Program-made: the position numbers and the translations under genes
Shown: positions 11,341 to 23,005 of the stretch, piece after piece
How positions within the stretch are numbered: position 1 is the first letter of the stretch
Layout of the letters: every line of letters begins with the position of its first letter
The notes under the pieces: model-generated
Database searches by the model: none
Told to the model about the DNA's origin: nothing
Seen by the model: only the letters and a program-made list of their open reading frames with translations
Assembly: GCA_028564705.1 (NCBI GenBank)
Contig: JAPXFQ010000911.1
Location: 425,893-489,892, forward strand
Source: Apricaphanius iberus
Taxonomy: Eukaryota > Chordata > Actinopteri > Cyprinodontiformes > Aphaniidae
DNA: 64,000 nt
Reading direction: 5' to 3'

Positions 11341-12214
11341 TTTCTATATTAAAGAAAGCAAAATGTTGATAACAGTTTCTGTTCTGGCAAACAGTTTTTT
11401 CCTTGGGAAAATCTGTTTTCCCCTGTGAAACACAATATAGGCTGCTGCAGCAAGCATCTGTTTTGCTGCTTAACAGCTCCGAAAGATCTGCAATTACATT
11501 TTAGAGCTTTCATAGCAAAACACTGAGTATATGTACTAAGAGAACATCTCTTTCAATAGATTTTGTGATCAGATGAGATTTCATAAGATGACAGGATTTG
11601 GCCAAATTTTGTTTGAGTGGGTCTGATTGCTGCCCTGCTTCTTAGAAACTTATAAATGTCCATCACACAGGGTAAGATGTACAACAACTCACTTTGGTGT
11701 GAATGCTGTTCCTGAGTAAATATGACTAACCAATTTTCAATATCAGTGGCTTTTTACAACTTGAAGTTACAGGAAGCAGAGAGATGTAAGAATTTATTTA
11801 AGAGAAAATCTCCGAAGTACATGTTGGAAGGGATTCAGACTGAGAATAACTTTCAGCCAAGAAATAAGCATGGAATTCGGAGCCCTTTGTCCAATTTGGG
11901 GAGCTTATACATAATTTTACCACAATATCAGACACCGAAAAAAAGTACAGTGATTTCCAGACTATTTGTACTTTATGCAGAGTACAGGAAACAGATTCAA
12001 TCAGTTACAAAACAAAACAAAAAAGATTCTCGTGAGCATTTGAGCCTCATCTGAGCTCAGTAGCCTACATTTCACTAACCTGGAGCTGGCGTATAATTGC
12101 TACAGAGGCTTTGGATTAACAGTGATAGGTGCAACTAGGTACAGACGTGCTCCAAGAGCCCATTGTCATGCCATCAGCTGATGCTTTCAGCTCTATTTCC
12201 TCACGCTCAAGCTA
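11341..12214. other. Unannotated DNA
   Basis: A 110-codon open stretch at 11722-12054 has no recognisable motif and ordinary composition. I see no support for a gene. Confidence 0.5.
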
Positions 12215-12650
12215 TAGCTTCTGAACATGGCTCATTCAGAGAGCCCTTCTGACTTCTGAGCATTTTCAGATATAGAACTGTTCCCAGGTTTCCAGACTTT
12301 GGTGGAAGTGGCGCTTAATTCCAAACTCCAGAGTGGCTGTGGAGTGTGGATTCAGACTCCAGAAAAACATATAAACCCAAGCTCATCTGTCTGAGGCAGA
12401 AATCCAAAACTTCATGACAACCTCCGCAACATTTTTGCTCCAGACATTTTATTACATACAAGTGCACATTTCATTTCTATTATGACCAAGTGGAGAATGT
12501 TAGACTGTGAATTCAAGCCAAAGGTAAATATTAAGAGCAAGTGTTTAATTTCAGTGTTTATATGTAGTTCTCAGTTCAGCTTGTTGGGACTGAATATTAT
12601 CTAAGATGAAAAACAGAACAGTATTGAATGTGTTATATTTTTAAAAAAAT
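12215..12650 (+). repeat. Repeat family B, copy 1
   Basis: Colinear, diverged similarity to 25345-25765: shared blocks include GACTTCTGA-CATTT, GAAGTGGCGCTTAA, AACATATAAACCC, TCACATTTCA-TT-CAT and GAATATTATCT further on. Non-coding and unrecognised. Confidence 0.55.
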
Positions 12651-13428
12651 GTATTGTAAAAATAGATAAAGGATTTTTTTTTTTTTTTTTACCTCATAAA
12701 AATATCTAGCACAACCACTGGTATTAATGGACAGAGTAATAACTGGTAGTGTGCTGGCTGCTGTTTTCAGTCATTCTTAGAATTATGTCCCCAAAACAAA
12801 ACTAAATCCTCCATAACCAGGTGAGGCTTTTTACACTGTGCCACTCAGTTCAAAACATTTTTTTTAACTCAACTGATTTGTGTTACAAATTCAAAGGCGA
12901 GATATGCTTCGTCACATTTTCTACTCCTTGGCTTGGAAGGAATTTGTTTAGAAGCATGTCAGAAGCAGGAAGGACATTTGTGTTCCTTTTTGTTAAATGG
13001 CTGAACCGCAAGAGAAGATATATGAAAACTGTAACTGTTAGCATCCATGTCAGTGCTAACATGGTTTCCACTGAATGTATTAATGCACATCAAACCGGTT
13101 TTATAAGTCATTAAATCAGAATCAGTTGCACCAGCAGTACATTATATAATGAGTAGTCTATGCATAAGGTATTATTTATTGTAGCCTTAAAGCACCTATA
13201 TCATACAAAATCAAGTTTTTGGAGTTTTCAACCATCTGGTAATGCTATTTTCTCATAAACAACCCAACTAGAGTGGTTTTTGGCTTAATTCACGCATGTC
13301 TGAGTAATCCTCCTGAATTCTTCTCTCTGAGCAGCTGCCCCTCCCTCTCCTAGAAAATGGCTGAGCGTTCAACTAGTGACATCACGAGTTGAACTTGAGA
13401 GAGAGAATGACATAGAGAGAGAGAAGCC
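12651..13428. other. Unannotated DNA with a T-run
   Basis: A run of T at about 12673-12690 is the only notable feature. Short open stretches near 12821-13114 on both strands show no homology. Confidence 0.5.
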
Positions 13429-13855
13429 AGCTCAATGGAAAGAACAAGTCCAAGGCAATAAACAGTTACGCCCTGCCAGTGATCAGAAACCCTGCGTGAA
13501 TCATAAGTTGGCCAAAGAATGAGATACAGACCAAAGATGTTAAGACACAAAAACTCCTCACCATGCATGGTGGGTTCCATCCCAAATCCAGCACCATGAG
13601 ACTGTGTGCACACTGTAAGGAAGGAGGCAGAGGGCTGATGAGCGGGAGAGCCACTATCCAGGATGAAACATCGAAGCTCCATAAGTACATCAAGGACAAG
13701 GCTTCGACGAATGACGTACCGAGTGAATGCCGAGAAAAGTGCAGTACTTGGAATAGCAAATATACTCCGCAGGACCCTCAAGCTCCCAGGCCTCTGGTAG
13801 AGGACCCGAGCTTGGAATCGGAAACACCGCCCACGGTGGGCGAGAGGGGAATTGT
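13429..13855 (+). pseudogene. R4/Dong-like (Rex6-type) LINE C-terminal fragment with internal deletion
   Basis: The stretch after 13560 reads LLTMHGGFHPKSSTMRL, KEGGRGLMS and ATIQDETSKLHKYI, which I recognise as the region after the reverse transcriptase in fish LINEs that carry a restriction-enzyme-like endonuclease. At about 13727 it jumps to EKSAVLGIANILRRTLKLPG, normally the very C-terminus, so the endonuclease domain is deleted. The 3' end leads into (TA)n. A 162-codon open frame (13563-14051) crosses these pieces only in part in the correct frame. Confidence 0.65.

Positions 13856-13889
<34 letters not shown>
13856..13889. repeat. (TA)n microsatellite, LINE tail
   Basis: About 17 TA units directly after the R4/Dong-like C-terminal remnant. 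Short tandem repeats at this place fit a target-primed LINE tail. Confidence 0.85.
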
Positions 13890-13892
<3 letters not shown>

Positions 13893-14095
13893 CAGCCTCC
13901 ACTGTGGGTCTTTGGGCAAGACCCTTCACACTACTGTCTACCTCATACCATGATGAGATACAATGAAATCCATAAGATGCCAGCTTGGATGCCACCCGGA
14001 CAAACAAAGTATGCGTCAGGTGCTGGGGATCCAGGACACCTTGATGAATAATGGGCTACTGGAACAACAAGGCGGAATTGGATGATATATATATT
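13890..14095 (+). repeat. Unidentified repeat between two (TA)n tracts
   Basis: Starts with GGGTCTTTGGGCAAGACCCTTCAC, a motif typical of fish interspersed repeats derived from tRNA-like or hAT elements, includes GGGGATCCAGGACACCTTGATG and ends in ATATATATATTATAATAATTA. It may be the extended tail of the adjacent LINE or a separate element. Confidence 0.45.
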
Positions 14096-15005
14096 ATAAT
14101 AATTATGAAATCACCAAGTTGCGGTTTTGTCTTAGTTTTTTAACGGCAAGTACTTGATGTTTAATCACTGCTTCATGTATGTCATGTAATTGAAACAGGG
14201 TAATTTCATTGATAAACTGCTTTATCATTCTTTTACATGGCAAAAATGATTTGATGCAGCTAAAAAGACTCTTTGCTGTTGTTTATTTAATGTTTATACT
14301 GAATGTATTACACCAAAACCTGTTTCTTGTAAAAGTTTAGGAATCAGTTTTGACGAGTTGCCTGACGGTAAGGGGGTAACCATGATATGAAGGTGTTTGA
14401 TATTTTTGCAATACTAAATCTACCATACTTTTTACCCTCTACTAAATTCCCAGTGTTCAAACTAACTTTAAGCACAGAGAGATTGATCAGAATTAAAAAT
14501 GTCAAACTTATGTTACTACTAAGAATGCTGCAAAATAGTCAAGAAAAAATTCAAATGCCCCAAGCCATACTTTATCTGAGGATTATAAAATTAAGTACAC
14601 ATGCAGTTTGTTATGACCTAAAAAAAAGATATCTTGGAGACATGGTCCAAACCCCACAGGCAGTCAACCATTTTGCATCGGAGCCTTTTCTTGACATTTA
14701 AATATGTCACATATGAACAAACTTCTCCTTGATCTTTTTACATACAGAATTCAAAATTAGTCAGGATCATCTTATGACATCGGGGATCAAAAGTTGTTCA
14801 AATTGTATAGGTTTTTGGTGCGTCAAAGCATTTGGGCGTGGCCTAGCCTCAAAGAATGCATTTTCACTAGAAGAGTGTAATAACTTCACTTCAGTAACAC
14901 AGAGGTTGACAACTGTTTTGTGTCATATCCGACATCTTCATAGTTTCACCTTCTCTTGTCACCTAATAAAAGAAATTGTAACGTATTACTTGTTAAGGTC
15001 CATAT
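14096..15005. other. Unannotated DNA
   Basis: Open stretches of about 100 codons at 14387-14701 and 14729-15040 have no recognisable motifs. No gene is supported. Confidence 0.5.
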
Positions 15006-15340
15006 TTGAAATCCATCCATCCATTTTCTTAACTGCTTAATCCTTAATGGGTCGCGGGGGTGCTGGTGCCTATCTCCAGCTGTCAACGGGCGAGAGGCGG
15101 GGTACACCCTGGACAGGTCGCCAGTCCGTCACAGGGCCACATAGAGACAGACAGGACAAACAACCATGTACACACTGACACCTGAGGACAATTTACAGTG
15201 ATCAATTAACCTGACAGTCATGTTTTTGTAATGTGGGAGGAAGCCGGAGTACCTGGAGGGAACGCACGCACGGGGAGAACATGCAAACTCCATGCAGAAT
15301 GACCCATACAAACTCACAACCTTCTTGCTGCAAGGCAAGC
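15006..15340 (-). mobile_element. Rex3/RTE-like LINE 3' end, minus strand
   Basis: ATCCATCCATCCATTTTCTT, then GGGTCGCGGGGGTGCTGG, GAGAGGCGGGGTACACCCTGGACAGG and the GGAACGCACGCACGGGGAGAAC block form the common fish repeat ending in (GGAT)n in sense orientation. Fragments of the same family lie at 2808-2892 and 50574-50706. Rex3/RTE is my best family guess, from the tail motif. Confidence 0.65.
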
Positions 15341-18300
15341 TGTGGACAGTGACTTAAAACGAGTTGGGGTAACCCGGTTTCCAGAAGTGAGAGGTTTAGA
15401 GAGACTATGGTGCTTTGGATGAATTGAAATACTTTTGGTTCTAATTTTTACATGCATCATCTGATGTGCACCAAAATCCAACAACACAGATATTAGTTCA
15501 ACCACTTAAAGGGATATATGTATGCAAATAGTTTGTAGGTGTGGCCTAATTCATGCGCAGCACCCCCTAGTACCATTAAAACAATCAGCCACAAGCAATG
15601 CTTTCAACTAGAATTGTGAAATTTATTTTTTCTTGAAGATACTTAGATAATGAGTTATGACAACATTGAATTTCCCTTTGGGAATTAACAAAATATGTTT
15701 TAATTGTATTTACTTATTTATGTATTGTTGTAGTTGAGCGACTGTACAAATGATACAACTCTTTGGTTAAGGTTAACATCTTTCAATTTTCTCCAGCTGC
15801 TTGATTTACAGTATAATTGATTTTGGCCCAAAGCAAGTCCATAAAAGCCTCCTTCATTATTGGCCAATAAAAAATAAAGTTGTTGCTCATAACCTGGACA
15901 TTATATTTGTTGTCATAATTTTGCCAAATAATTTAATCAGTTTCTTAAAGCAGTTGCTAAATGTTTCTTCATCAAATGAAATGTCCCTGTAAGATACTTG
16001 AATTGTTCTGTCATCAGTACTTCATTCTGCATTCTTTCCTGCTTTTTATGTATCAAACTGTGACTTGTTGAACTGTATTCTTTTAACTTCATACAAAGAC
16101 CTTGTATCACTCTTGTATCATTTCAGTTTTAAGGTTGTCCCACTAACTCAGGATTCAATACATGTCATTCTGCTTGTCTGTAAAACCATGGACAATCCAT
16201 CTTCCCCCAATATCTGAGAACTTTCAACACCTTGTAATCCCTTTTGACCTTGATGGTCTATTTTTAAAATATTTGATAAGCCTGTTTTTGAGCTCTAATT
16301 GCAAGACTATAAAATATTGTGGTTAACCAAAATTTGAATCATACTACTTTTTCCCTCCACTTATTTGAGTTTAGGTTCGCAAAGGCAGATGAGGAAGAAA
16401 TATCTAATTTAAAGTTTAATTGAACCTATCCTTCCCTCCACACTGTGGGTTTCCAAAGAGTTAGAAACACAGACCTAGAGCAATCACGAAATGCATAGCG
16501 CTTAAAATATGAACAAAAGTAAAAGAAAAAATGTAATGTAAATGTTAAAATGCCTTATGTGTTTGCTGTTACTATTGGTAACAATATATCATGTAGAGAT
16601 CATCTCAGTGTATGAACATATGTCAGTGAGCAACAGATTTCAGTAGGACACCCCCTGACCCTATTCCCTTTACAGTCTGAAGTGATTTAACCTTGTGGCA
16701 CCAAGCATCAATACTGTGTAGAAGAGACTGAAAAAGATTACTATATGCTTTCTATCCTTAGGAATAGGAGGGTGTGGGGGGAGTCAAGCATGACAATGTT
16801 CTGAGTGTAGGGTTTGTTTTCTATTCTGTACTATCTACTAATAAAATATCTAAAACCCCTAATGGACCAAAGTCTCAAGTTATTTTTCTCCAACGATATC
16901 AACCAAACTGAGTTTTTCAGATTAGGCGACTGTCTTTGGTGAGTGATGCTCCACGCGGGGCCCATCAGGAAACTTTTCAGGGAACATCTTTGGACATGGG
17001 CAAGTTTTGAAGTATGAACTACAAAGACTAATGAAATTCCTCAAGTGAGAAAAGCTTGCTGGAGAAGAAGAATGTGAAGCAAAAACAAGCATGTTTCCTT
17101 GGCAACCCCGGTCATTCTTTGCGGAGAAACTCCACCTTCACTACAGTTAATAACATATTTACTTTTACTGGAGTTGTTTCATATTCAAAACATACAGTAT
17201 GTGAGAGAGATTCAATCAAATTAATCTTTAGTTTTAAAGCGTTTTTTTGCAATTGGCAGCACATGAATGGACCTTAAATTAAGCAGGCCATGCAAGAAGA
17301 AATACAATTTATTTTTATGTGACTTTGAAGGAATCTGAAGTTCATAAATTCCAATTGGCCTATTCAGATTTTTCTCCTTACTGATATGTGTACTTTCGAA
17401 CAATAAAAATCTAATAATAGCAATGCCATATTGCTTGGAGGATGAGCGCACGGGCTGCTTATCCTCATGGAAACTTGTACCATTAAACGGAGATATTACT
17501 TTTTGATGCATATTTCATCCTGAGAGTGCTTTGTTTGAAATCACAAATAACCATAGAAAGTAACAACCTGATCAAAGCGGGTGTATAGTGTGCACTGAAA
17601 CAATGATTTCAAAATCCATTAATGGAGAGAAAACATAACAGTGATGCCTGGCAAGCAAAGCTGGAATGTCTTTATAGGCAAGTCCGAAGCGAAAACAGAA
17701 CTAAATTTAACCTATTAATGGTATTTCTATTACAGAATTTGGATAAACAGAGAAGCTTCCTGCTGGCTTTCAAAGCTGTTTGAAAAAATAGAGAAAACAC
17801 ACTGTCTTTTAACTTTTATTGTTTGAGTAAAGATATTTTTTTAGCCCACCACTGCACTGCATTTTGTAGTGTAATGTCATACTGAATACAGTACTTATAT
17901 AGGAATAATTAATAGTTGTAGTGACTTCCACAATTGCTGTAGAGGCCGGAGATGGATTCTTTCTTTTTCATTTGTGTGACGCGCTTTCAACTTTCACTGA
18001 AATAATCGGAGGTGGAATGGTTTTCTAGTTTATTCAAGTACTTTGCTGTTTCTGGAGTTAGACAACCGGTTCCCGGTTTGGATCAGACTCTTTTAACAAA
18101 GTATGTTCTGATATGATGTGAAATAAACTTGATATTCTTTTGGTTAACAAAAACCACGGCAACCCAGCCCTCCTCTCTTTCTGTCAAAAACAGTGAGGGA
18201 CAGACTGACAGCCACTTCTTTTCGTCACCGCCTGTACCCACGTGATTCCTGTTACCATCACCATAACAACCAGACAAAATGTAAACCCAGTGATCAATAC

Positions 18301-19985
18301 ATATAATATATTTAGTTATGGCTCCCATACAATATTAATTGTCCTCTGCATTCTTCAAATTACTCTTAAGTTTATGATTCTTGTCCCTAGCAATTTTAAA
18401 AAGAAACTGAAGCCCTTCATTAAGCAATATGAAGTATCCGGTTTGCAAGAATTACTTAGTGGTGTGTACAAGATAATAAATGGGGCTAACCAGTACCAGG
18501 TGGTACACACAAAATACTTTATTTTGTACATGAGCTAGTACCTTGTCCACACGAGAAAGTATTGCATGTGCACCAGTTAGTATGACGTGTACATTAGAAA
18601 CCAACTTTATTTTTTGCCCATCAAAACTTGATTTTGAGTATGTGGAGGCTATCATGCAGTCTGTTGGAAAGACAATACTGACTGAAGGAGTCAACATTGA
18701 TTTCTCAGTCACCTTCAACTGATTTAGCATCAAGAGATGTGACAGATGTAAATCCACTTCCATTTTGTTTACCACACCCGAAAGTAGAAAGTCAGTATAT
18801 CATCTAGACAAGAGAAACATGAACTGATTACCCTATATGTTTTCAAAAATGTTGAAAATAAATTAATCACATGTCACTTGCTCTGGGGTAAGAGCTGGGC
18901 TGGGCCATAAATCTTGAGACCCTCTACAAGAGGGACCAGATCAATCTCTTTCCTTCTGCTACATTGACACACTAACAGTTTTAGCACATATTGCTGCTTA
19001 GATTTCATGTGATGGCAAGTGTCATTTTTATGCTACTGTGTGTTGTGACAGCAGTCTAATGGTCAGGAATAACAGGTGGCTCAGCAGTGTGGTGGGGAAA
19101 GGGAGTGTTGTGCTTGGCAGATGCCTGAGTGTCCTAAAACTTGTGCTGGAGAGGCGCAGAATAAACTCACTCCTGCGACAGATATCAGTAGACAATATTA
19201 GGAGGTAGTTGAAAGTTGTGTCTTAAAAGTGTGAGGAAAATATCAGATGCAATAAAGCTACTATATTCTATACAATCCAGACACTTAAAAAAATTAGCTC
19301 CTAAATTGAGCATTGGTTTTACGCTACGCTGCAGCTGTCTTCTTAATGCTGTTAGAGGTGGACTGCCAGTCACAGTATTCTCAAAGTGTTTGACAAATTG
19401 TTTGTATTTTATCTGTACTGACAAGCAGGTAAAGCCTTGTGAAGTTTCTTTTCTAATTGTGCCACAAAGATTCATCCCTTCAAGACTCCTGATGGTCAAC
19501 TAAAGCCACAGAAACTTTATAAAACGGTGGCTGACATACTTGCGCTGGCACTGTTTAAATTATATGTCAGCAGCATAAGTTCAGAAAAGATTAACACAAT
19601 TGTTAAATACTTCTATGCTTGTTAGTAGAAAATACTGAAAATGATAGGTTGAATCAAACAGATGGGGCAATTTTGACTCAGTGGATTGTGTTGCTGTCAA
19701 GCAGAAAGGGCCACAGTCTGTATGAGTCATTCTATGATTTTGAATATAATCCACTAACAAGCACATAATCTGAAATGTATGGTTAACTTCAAGTTTCCCC
19801 CTACAACTTGTCAACCCCAAGTTAACTACCGATCTAAGTATCACAGTACCAATGTGTGCATGTTGGTGAGTGGTATTGGGTGAATGTGGATCAAATGTAA
19901 AGTGCTTTCAGTGGTCATAAAGACTAAAAGGCATTCATTCCATTTTCCATTTACATTAAGACCGTTAGCCCGATTTATAATCAAG
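15341..19985. other. Long unannotated AT-rich stretch
   Basis: 4.6 kb in which I see no protein homology, no long tandem repeats and no element ends. Short open stretches on both strands are at the length expected by chance. It could be intergenic or intronic. Confidence 0.5.
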
Positions 19986-20205
19986 CTATTCAGATTCAGA
20001 AAAACTTTATTTAAAGCAATTTAAAGGCACAAGTGAGCAGCACAACTCAAGAATATAAAAATTATGAAAGTAAACGAATCATAAATATTATAATATTCAT
20101 ACATTACATTCATAATGTGTCAAGGTGCACAACAAGGTTCCTGGCAGAATTCAATCCCCAAACTTCCAGGTGAGAATAATCTGCGCTAACCAGTCAGCCA
20201 CAGGG
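19986..20205 (-). mobile_element. Possible SINE or LINE-tail remnant
   Basis: On the minus strand, GGCTGACTGGTTAGCGCAGA (near 20184-20203) followed by GGGGATTGAATTC (near 20145-20158) resembles degenerate A and B boxes of a tRNA-derived SINE. The AAACTTTATTTAAAGCAATTT at about 20003 could be its 3' tail. Weak evidence. Confidence 0.3.
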
Positions 20206-20540
20206 ATATCCCAGTCACCAACTGGTCAGGCCACCCACTTTTTATGGTTATATGTTGCGAAGCTGGCAATACTTGTCATTGGACATCATTTATTTTCAAA
20301 ATTTCAATGGAAATTTCCAGAGAATATTGTTAAAAACTACATACCATTATTTTAAATTACAAGTCCCTTCAACGTGACTTGCATATTCCATCCCTGGCTA
20401 AAATACTCATCTTTATGTCCTGTCCTCATTTTAACAGCTTACACATACTACATCAAGAGAACCTACAGTACAGACCAAAAGTTTGGACACACCTCATTTT
20501 GTGCATTTTCTTTATTTCATGACTATTTACATTGTAGATT

Positions 20541-20628
20541 CTCACTGAAGGCATCAAAATGATGCCTTCAGTGAGGCATAATACATAATTCCATATGTGT
20601 TCAATGAATGAACACATATGGAATTATG
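20541..20628. repeat. Two adjacent perfect hairpins
   Basis: Hairpin 1: 16-bp arms (20541-20556 and 20560-20575) with loop AAA. Hairpin 2: 20-bp arms (20584-20603 and 20609-20628) with a 5-nt loop. Related Tc1 copies normally read straight through this place, so each hairpin looks like a local inverted duplication of the neighbouring transposon sequence. Confidence 0.85.
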
Positions 20629-20945
20629 TAGTACTTTCACAAAAAAGTGTGAAATAACCTGGCCTCCAAAGTTCCCGGACCTGAACCCAATCAAGATGAT
20701 CTGGAGTGAGCTGAACCGCAGAGTGGAGTCAAAAGGGCCAACAAGTACTAGGCATCTCTGGGAACTCCTTCAAGACTGTTGGAAAACCATTTTGGGTGAC
20801 TACCTCTTGAAACTCAAGAGAATGCTAAGCAGCAATCAGAGCAAAGGGTGGCTAGTTTGAGGAATCTAAAATATAACAGATTTATTAAGTTATTTCACCC
20901 TTTTTGTTTAAGTACATTCAGTAATTTCATACATCATGTGTTAAT

Positions 20946-21295
20946 TCAGGCGGACCAGCGCAGGCCCGAACACCCACCAAGAGAGGAACAGATGGAAGCC
21001 CCAGGGGAATACCAAGCAGCCGCAACGCTCGGGCCTGAGAGATCGCAGGGACGAGCCCACGGGCTCCGCCGGAAACCGGCTACGCCAGGGCGGGCCCGGA
21101 GCAGGACCCGGAGGCCACGGGGATCAGGGGAACCCCGCCCCCCAGCAGGGCCCCAACCAGGTACCCGCAGGAGGCGCCCGCAGCCGACCAACGGACAATA
21201 CACCCCGCCGCCACCCCAGACCAGTACCCACCGCCAACAAGCCCCCCCCCAACACACCCACACGCCAGGGAGCCACATTAAAAGCCACAGCGGTG
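20946..21295 (-). mobile_element. L1 3'-UTR fragment inside the Tc1 remnant
   Basis: GC-rich block that is the reverse complement of about 39270-39650 (shared landmarks GCGGACCAGCGCAGG, GAGAGGAACAGATGGAAGCC, GAGAGATCGCAGGGACGAGC). It has neither the L1 3' tail nor any coding part, so it is an internal fragment rather than a simple retrotransposed copy. An antisense Pro/Arg-rich open frame runs through it. Confidence 0.8.
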
Positions 21296-21398
21296 ATTCG
21301 TTGTTTCGATGCCCTTAAGTGAGAATCTACAATTTAGTCATGAAAATATAGAAAACGCATTGAATGAGAAGGTGTGTCCAAAATTTTGGTCTGTACTG

Positions 21399-22984
21399 AA
21401 AATACTAGGAAAATGCTGTGGTATTTTACGACTTTGGCAACTTTCCAAATCTGTGAATCCAAGTCGTTTACACCTCATAGACAAGCATTCAACACGTATT
21501 TAGGCTCAGCTAAAACTATAGGATTTCCCTCTTAGATATAGGCCTACAGTCCAAGCTAACTTGAATGAGTGGGTAAAGATGGTGAAAGTTGTATCAAACA
21601 GACTTTGCAGTTGAGCGGACTGGGAGGTATAGATTAGGCCTTTGTACACCTGTTCGGAACATGTGATGCATTAAGCCAACTAGCTAGCTAGCTCCTCCGA
21701 TAGGGATAGAAAGTGACCTCCGGTGGTTGTTCTATTGTTTATTTTAATGAATCCCTGATAGATATAATAGCATCGTAGAAAGCCTAAAAGTCATGTTAAA
21801 AAAGTTGCCATTGTCTGGTGTTAAACAGGGTCAATAGGATTTCTAAATTTTACAATAAAAAATGTACTCAATTTATGTGGTCCTTATAGATAAGCAACAA
21901 TCAAAAACTAAAAAAAATCTCTCACTTGGCACATTGGCAATGGAAATATGCACCAGCAGCATCACTGCATCACCTGTAATGTCCTTTCACCATGTTATAT
22001 GTATTCTCAATAATAGTTGAAAACTGCATGAAAACTGCATGGAAGGAAAACGTAATGTTTTAAAAAAAATCACTTTTATACAGCTTAATTATGTTGCGTC
22101 TGATTTCTAAGGTGATGAAATAGGTACTAATTTGATCCCCTTTTCATAGAGGCAGATGATATTATCAACAGCAAAAAAATATGTCTCGGGCACACAAAGG
22201 TTGTTTTTCAGCAAAAACATCAGCGTCATCTGCACAACTGTTAGTTAAACAGTAAGTACTGCAGGATAGGTTCTGCAGTCACTGCAGCCTTAGCCCTGGG
22301 GTGGAATCTTGTTGACTGTAAGTAATCTTGCAGGAGGAAAAATATCCTGTAAGGTGAAACATCTTTTCCAAAGTCAGGCACGGCATCACAATGAAAGAGG
22401 AAGCCGCCACATGGGAAGAGCCACCATCAGCATTGAATTAATCTCCCTCTGTATGGGATTTTAAAGCAGGGTTATGTATGTTTGTGTCAGTTTCTTTTAC
22501 AGAACTAAAGTATTTTTTAAATTTTGCAGCGTTACAGAATTTCAGCACCTAACAGTCCGTTTATCTATTGTATCCCACTTCCACTGAAAGAACTCTGATT
22601 AATAACTTTCAAAAATTGGTCGAGGAATTATTTGTTTTTGCCATTCTTGTGTTATTTTATTCCAGGCAGTTGACAGACAGGGACCTTGCGTTGTTCTGCC
22701 CATTTCTTCTTTGCAAAAAATAGTTACAATTTACACTGGGTGGAGAGGGATTGTGAACTTCAGTTTTCAAGCTATGCCACAAAAATTTCAGTAGGATTTA
22801 GCTCTGGATTTCGATTGAACTATTTTAAGAAATATCTCATTTAATCTGAATCAGGGGTGCCAAAGTCCAGTCCTTTCAAACTACTACCTTGCATTTGTTG
22901 GACCAGGGGTTATGTTAACCGAGTAGTTTCCATTTTGTGTTTGTTTGTTTTTTACAGTGAAAAAAAAAACTCTGAAGGCTGTCT
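21399..22984. other. Unannotated DNA
   Basis: No gene seen. CAGGGGTGCCAAAGTCCAGTCC at 22853-22874 resembles the end of a common fish hAT-type MITE. The remainder is AT-rich and featureless to me. Confidence 0.45.
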
Positions 22985-22991
22985 ATCATTT

Positions 22992-23005
22992 AGAAGATTA
23001 GTATT
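22992..23005. repeat. Target-site duplication, left copy (L1 copy 2)
   Basis: AGAAGATTAGTATT recurs exactly at 25301-25314, directly after the A-rich tail of the L1 between them. Confidence 0.85.

Larger units (their letters stand above)
20466..21398 (+). mobile_element. Tc1-like transposon remnant, internally deleted and interrupted
   Basis: Terminal inverted repeats CAGTACAGACCAAAAGTTTG (20466-20485) and its partner ending GGTCTGTACTG at 21398 bound the element. A C-terminal transposase piece (WPPKFPDLNPIKMIWSELNR, 20651-20720; then LWELLQDCWKTILGDYLLKL) survives at 20618-20860, while the N-terminal two thirds are deleted. The third-Asp/Glu context is changed from NPIEM to NPIKM, so the last catalytic Glu is lost. 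At about 20946-21295 an L1 3'-UTR fragment is inserted. Two perfect hairpins lie at 20541-20628. Confidence 0.85.

Noticed and set aside
11722..12054. 110-codon open frame
   Set aside because: No homology, no splice or promoter context, length possible by chance in AT-rich DNA of this size.
13350..13919. 189-codon minus-strand frame with poly-Tyr/Ile
   Set aside because: It is antisense to the R4/Dong-like LINE remnant and reads through the (TA)n tract.
15341..19985. Host gene exons in the long unannotated stretch
   Set aside because: I looked on both strands for conserved-looking protein stretches with splice sites and found none convincing.
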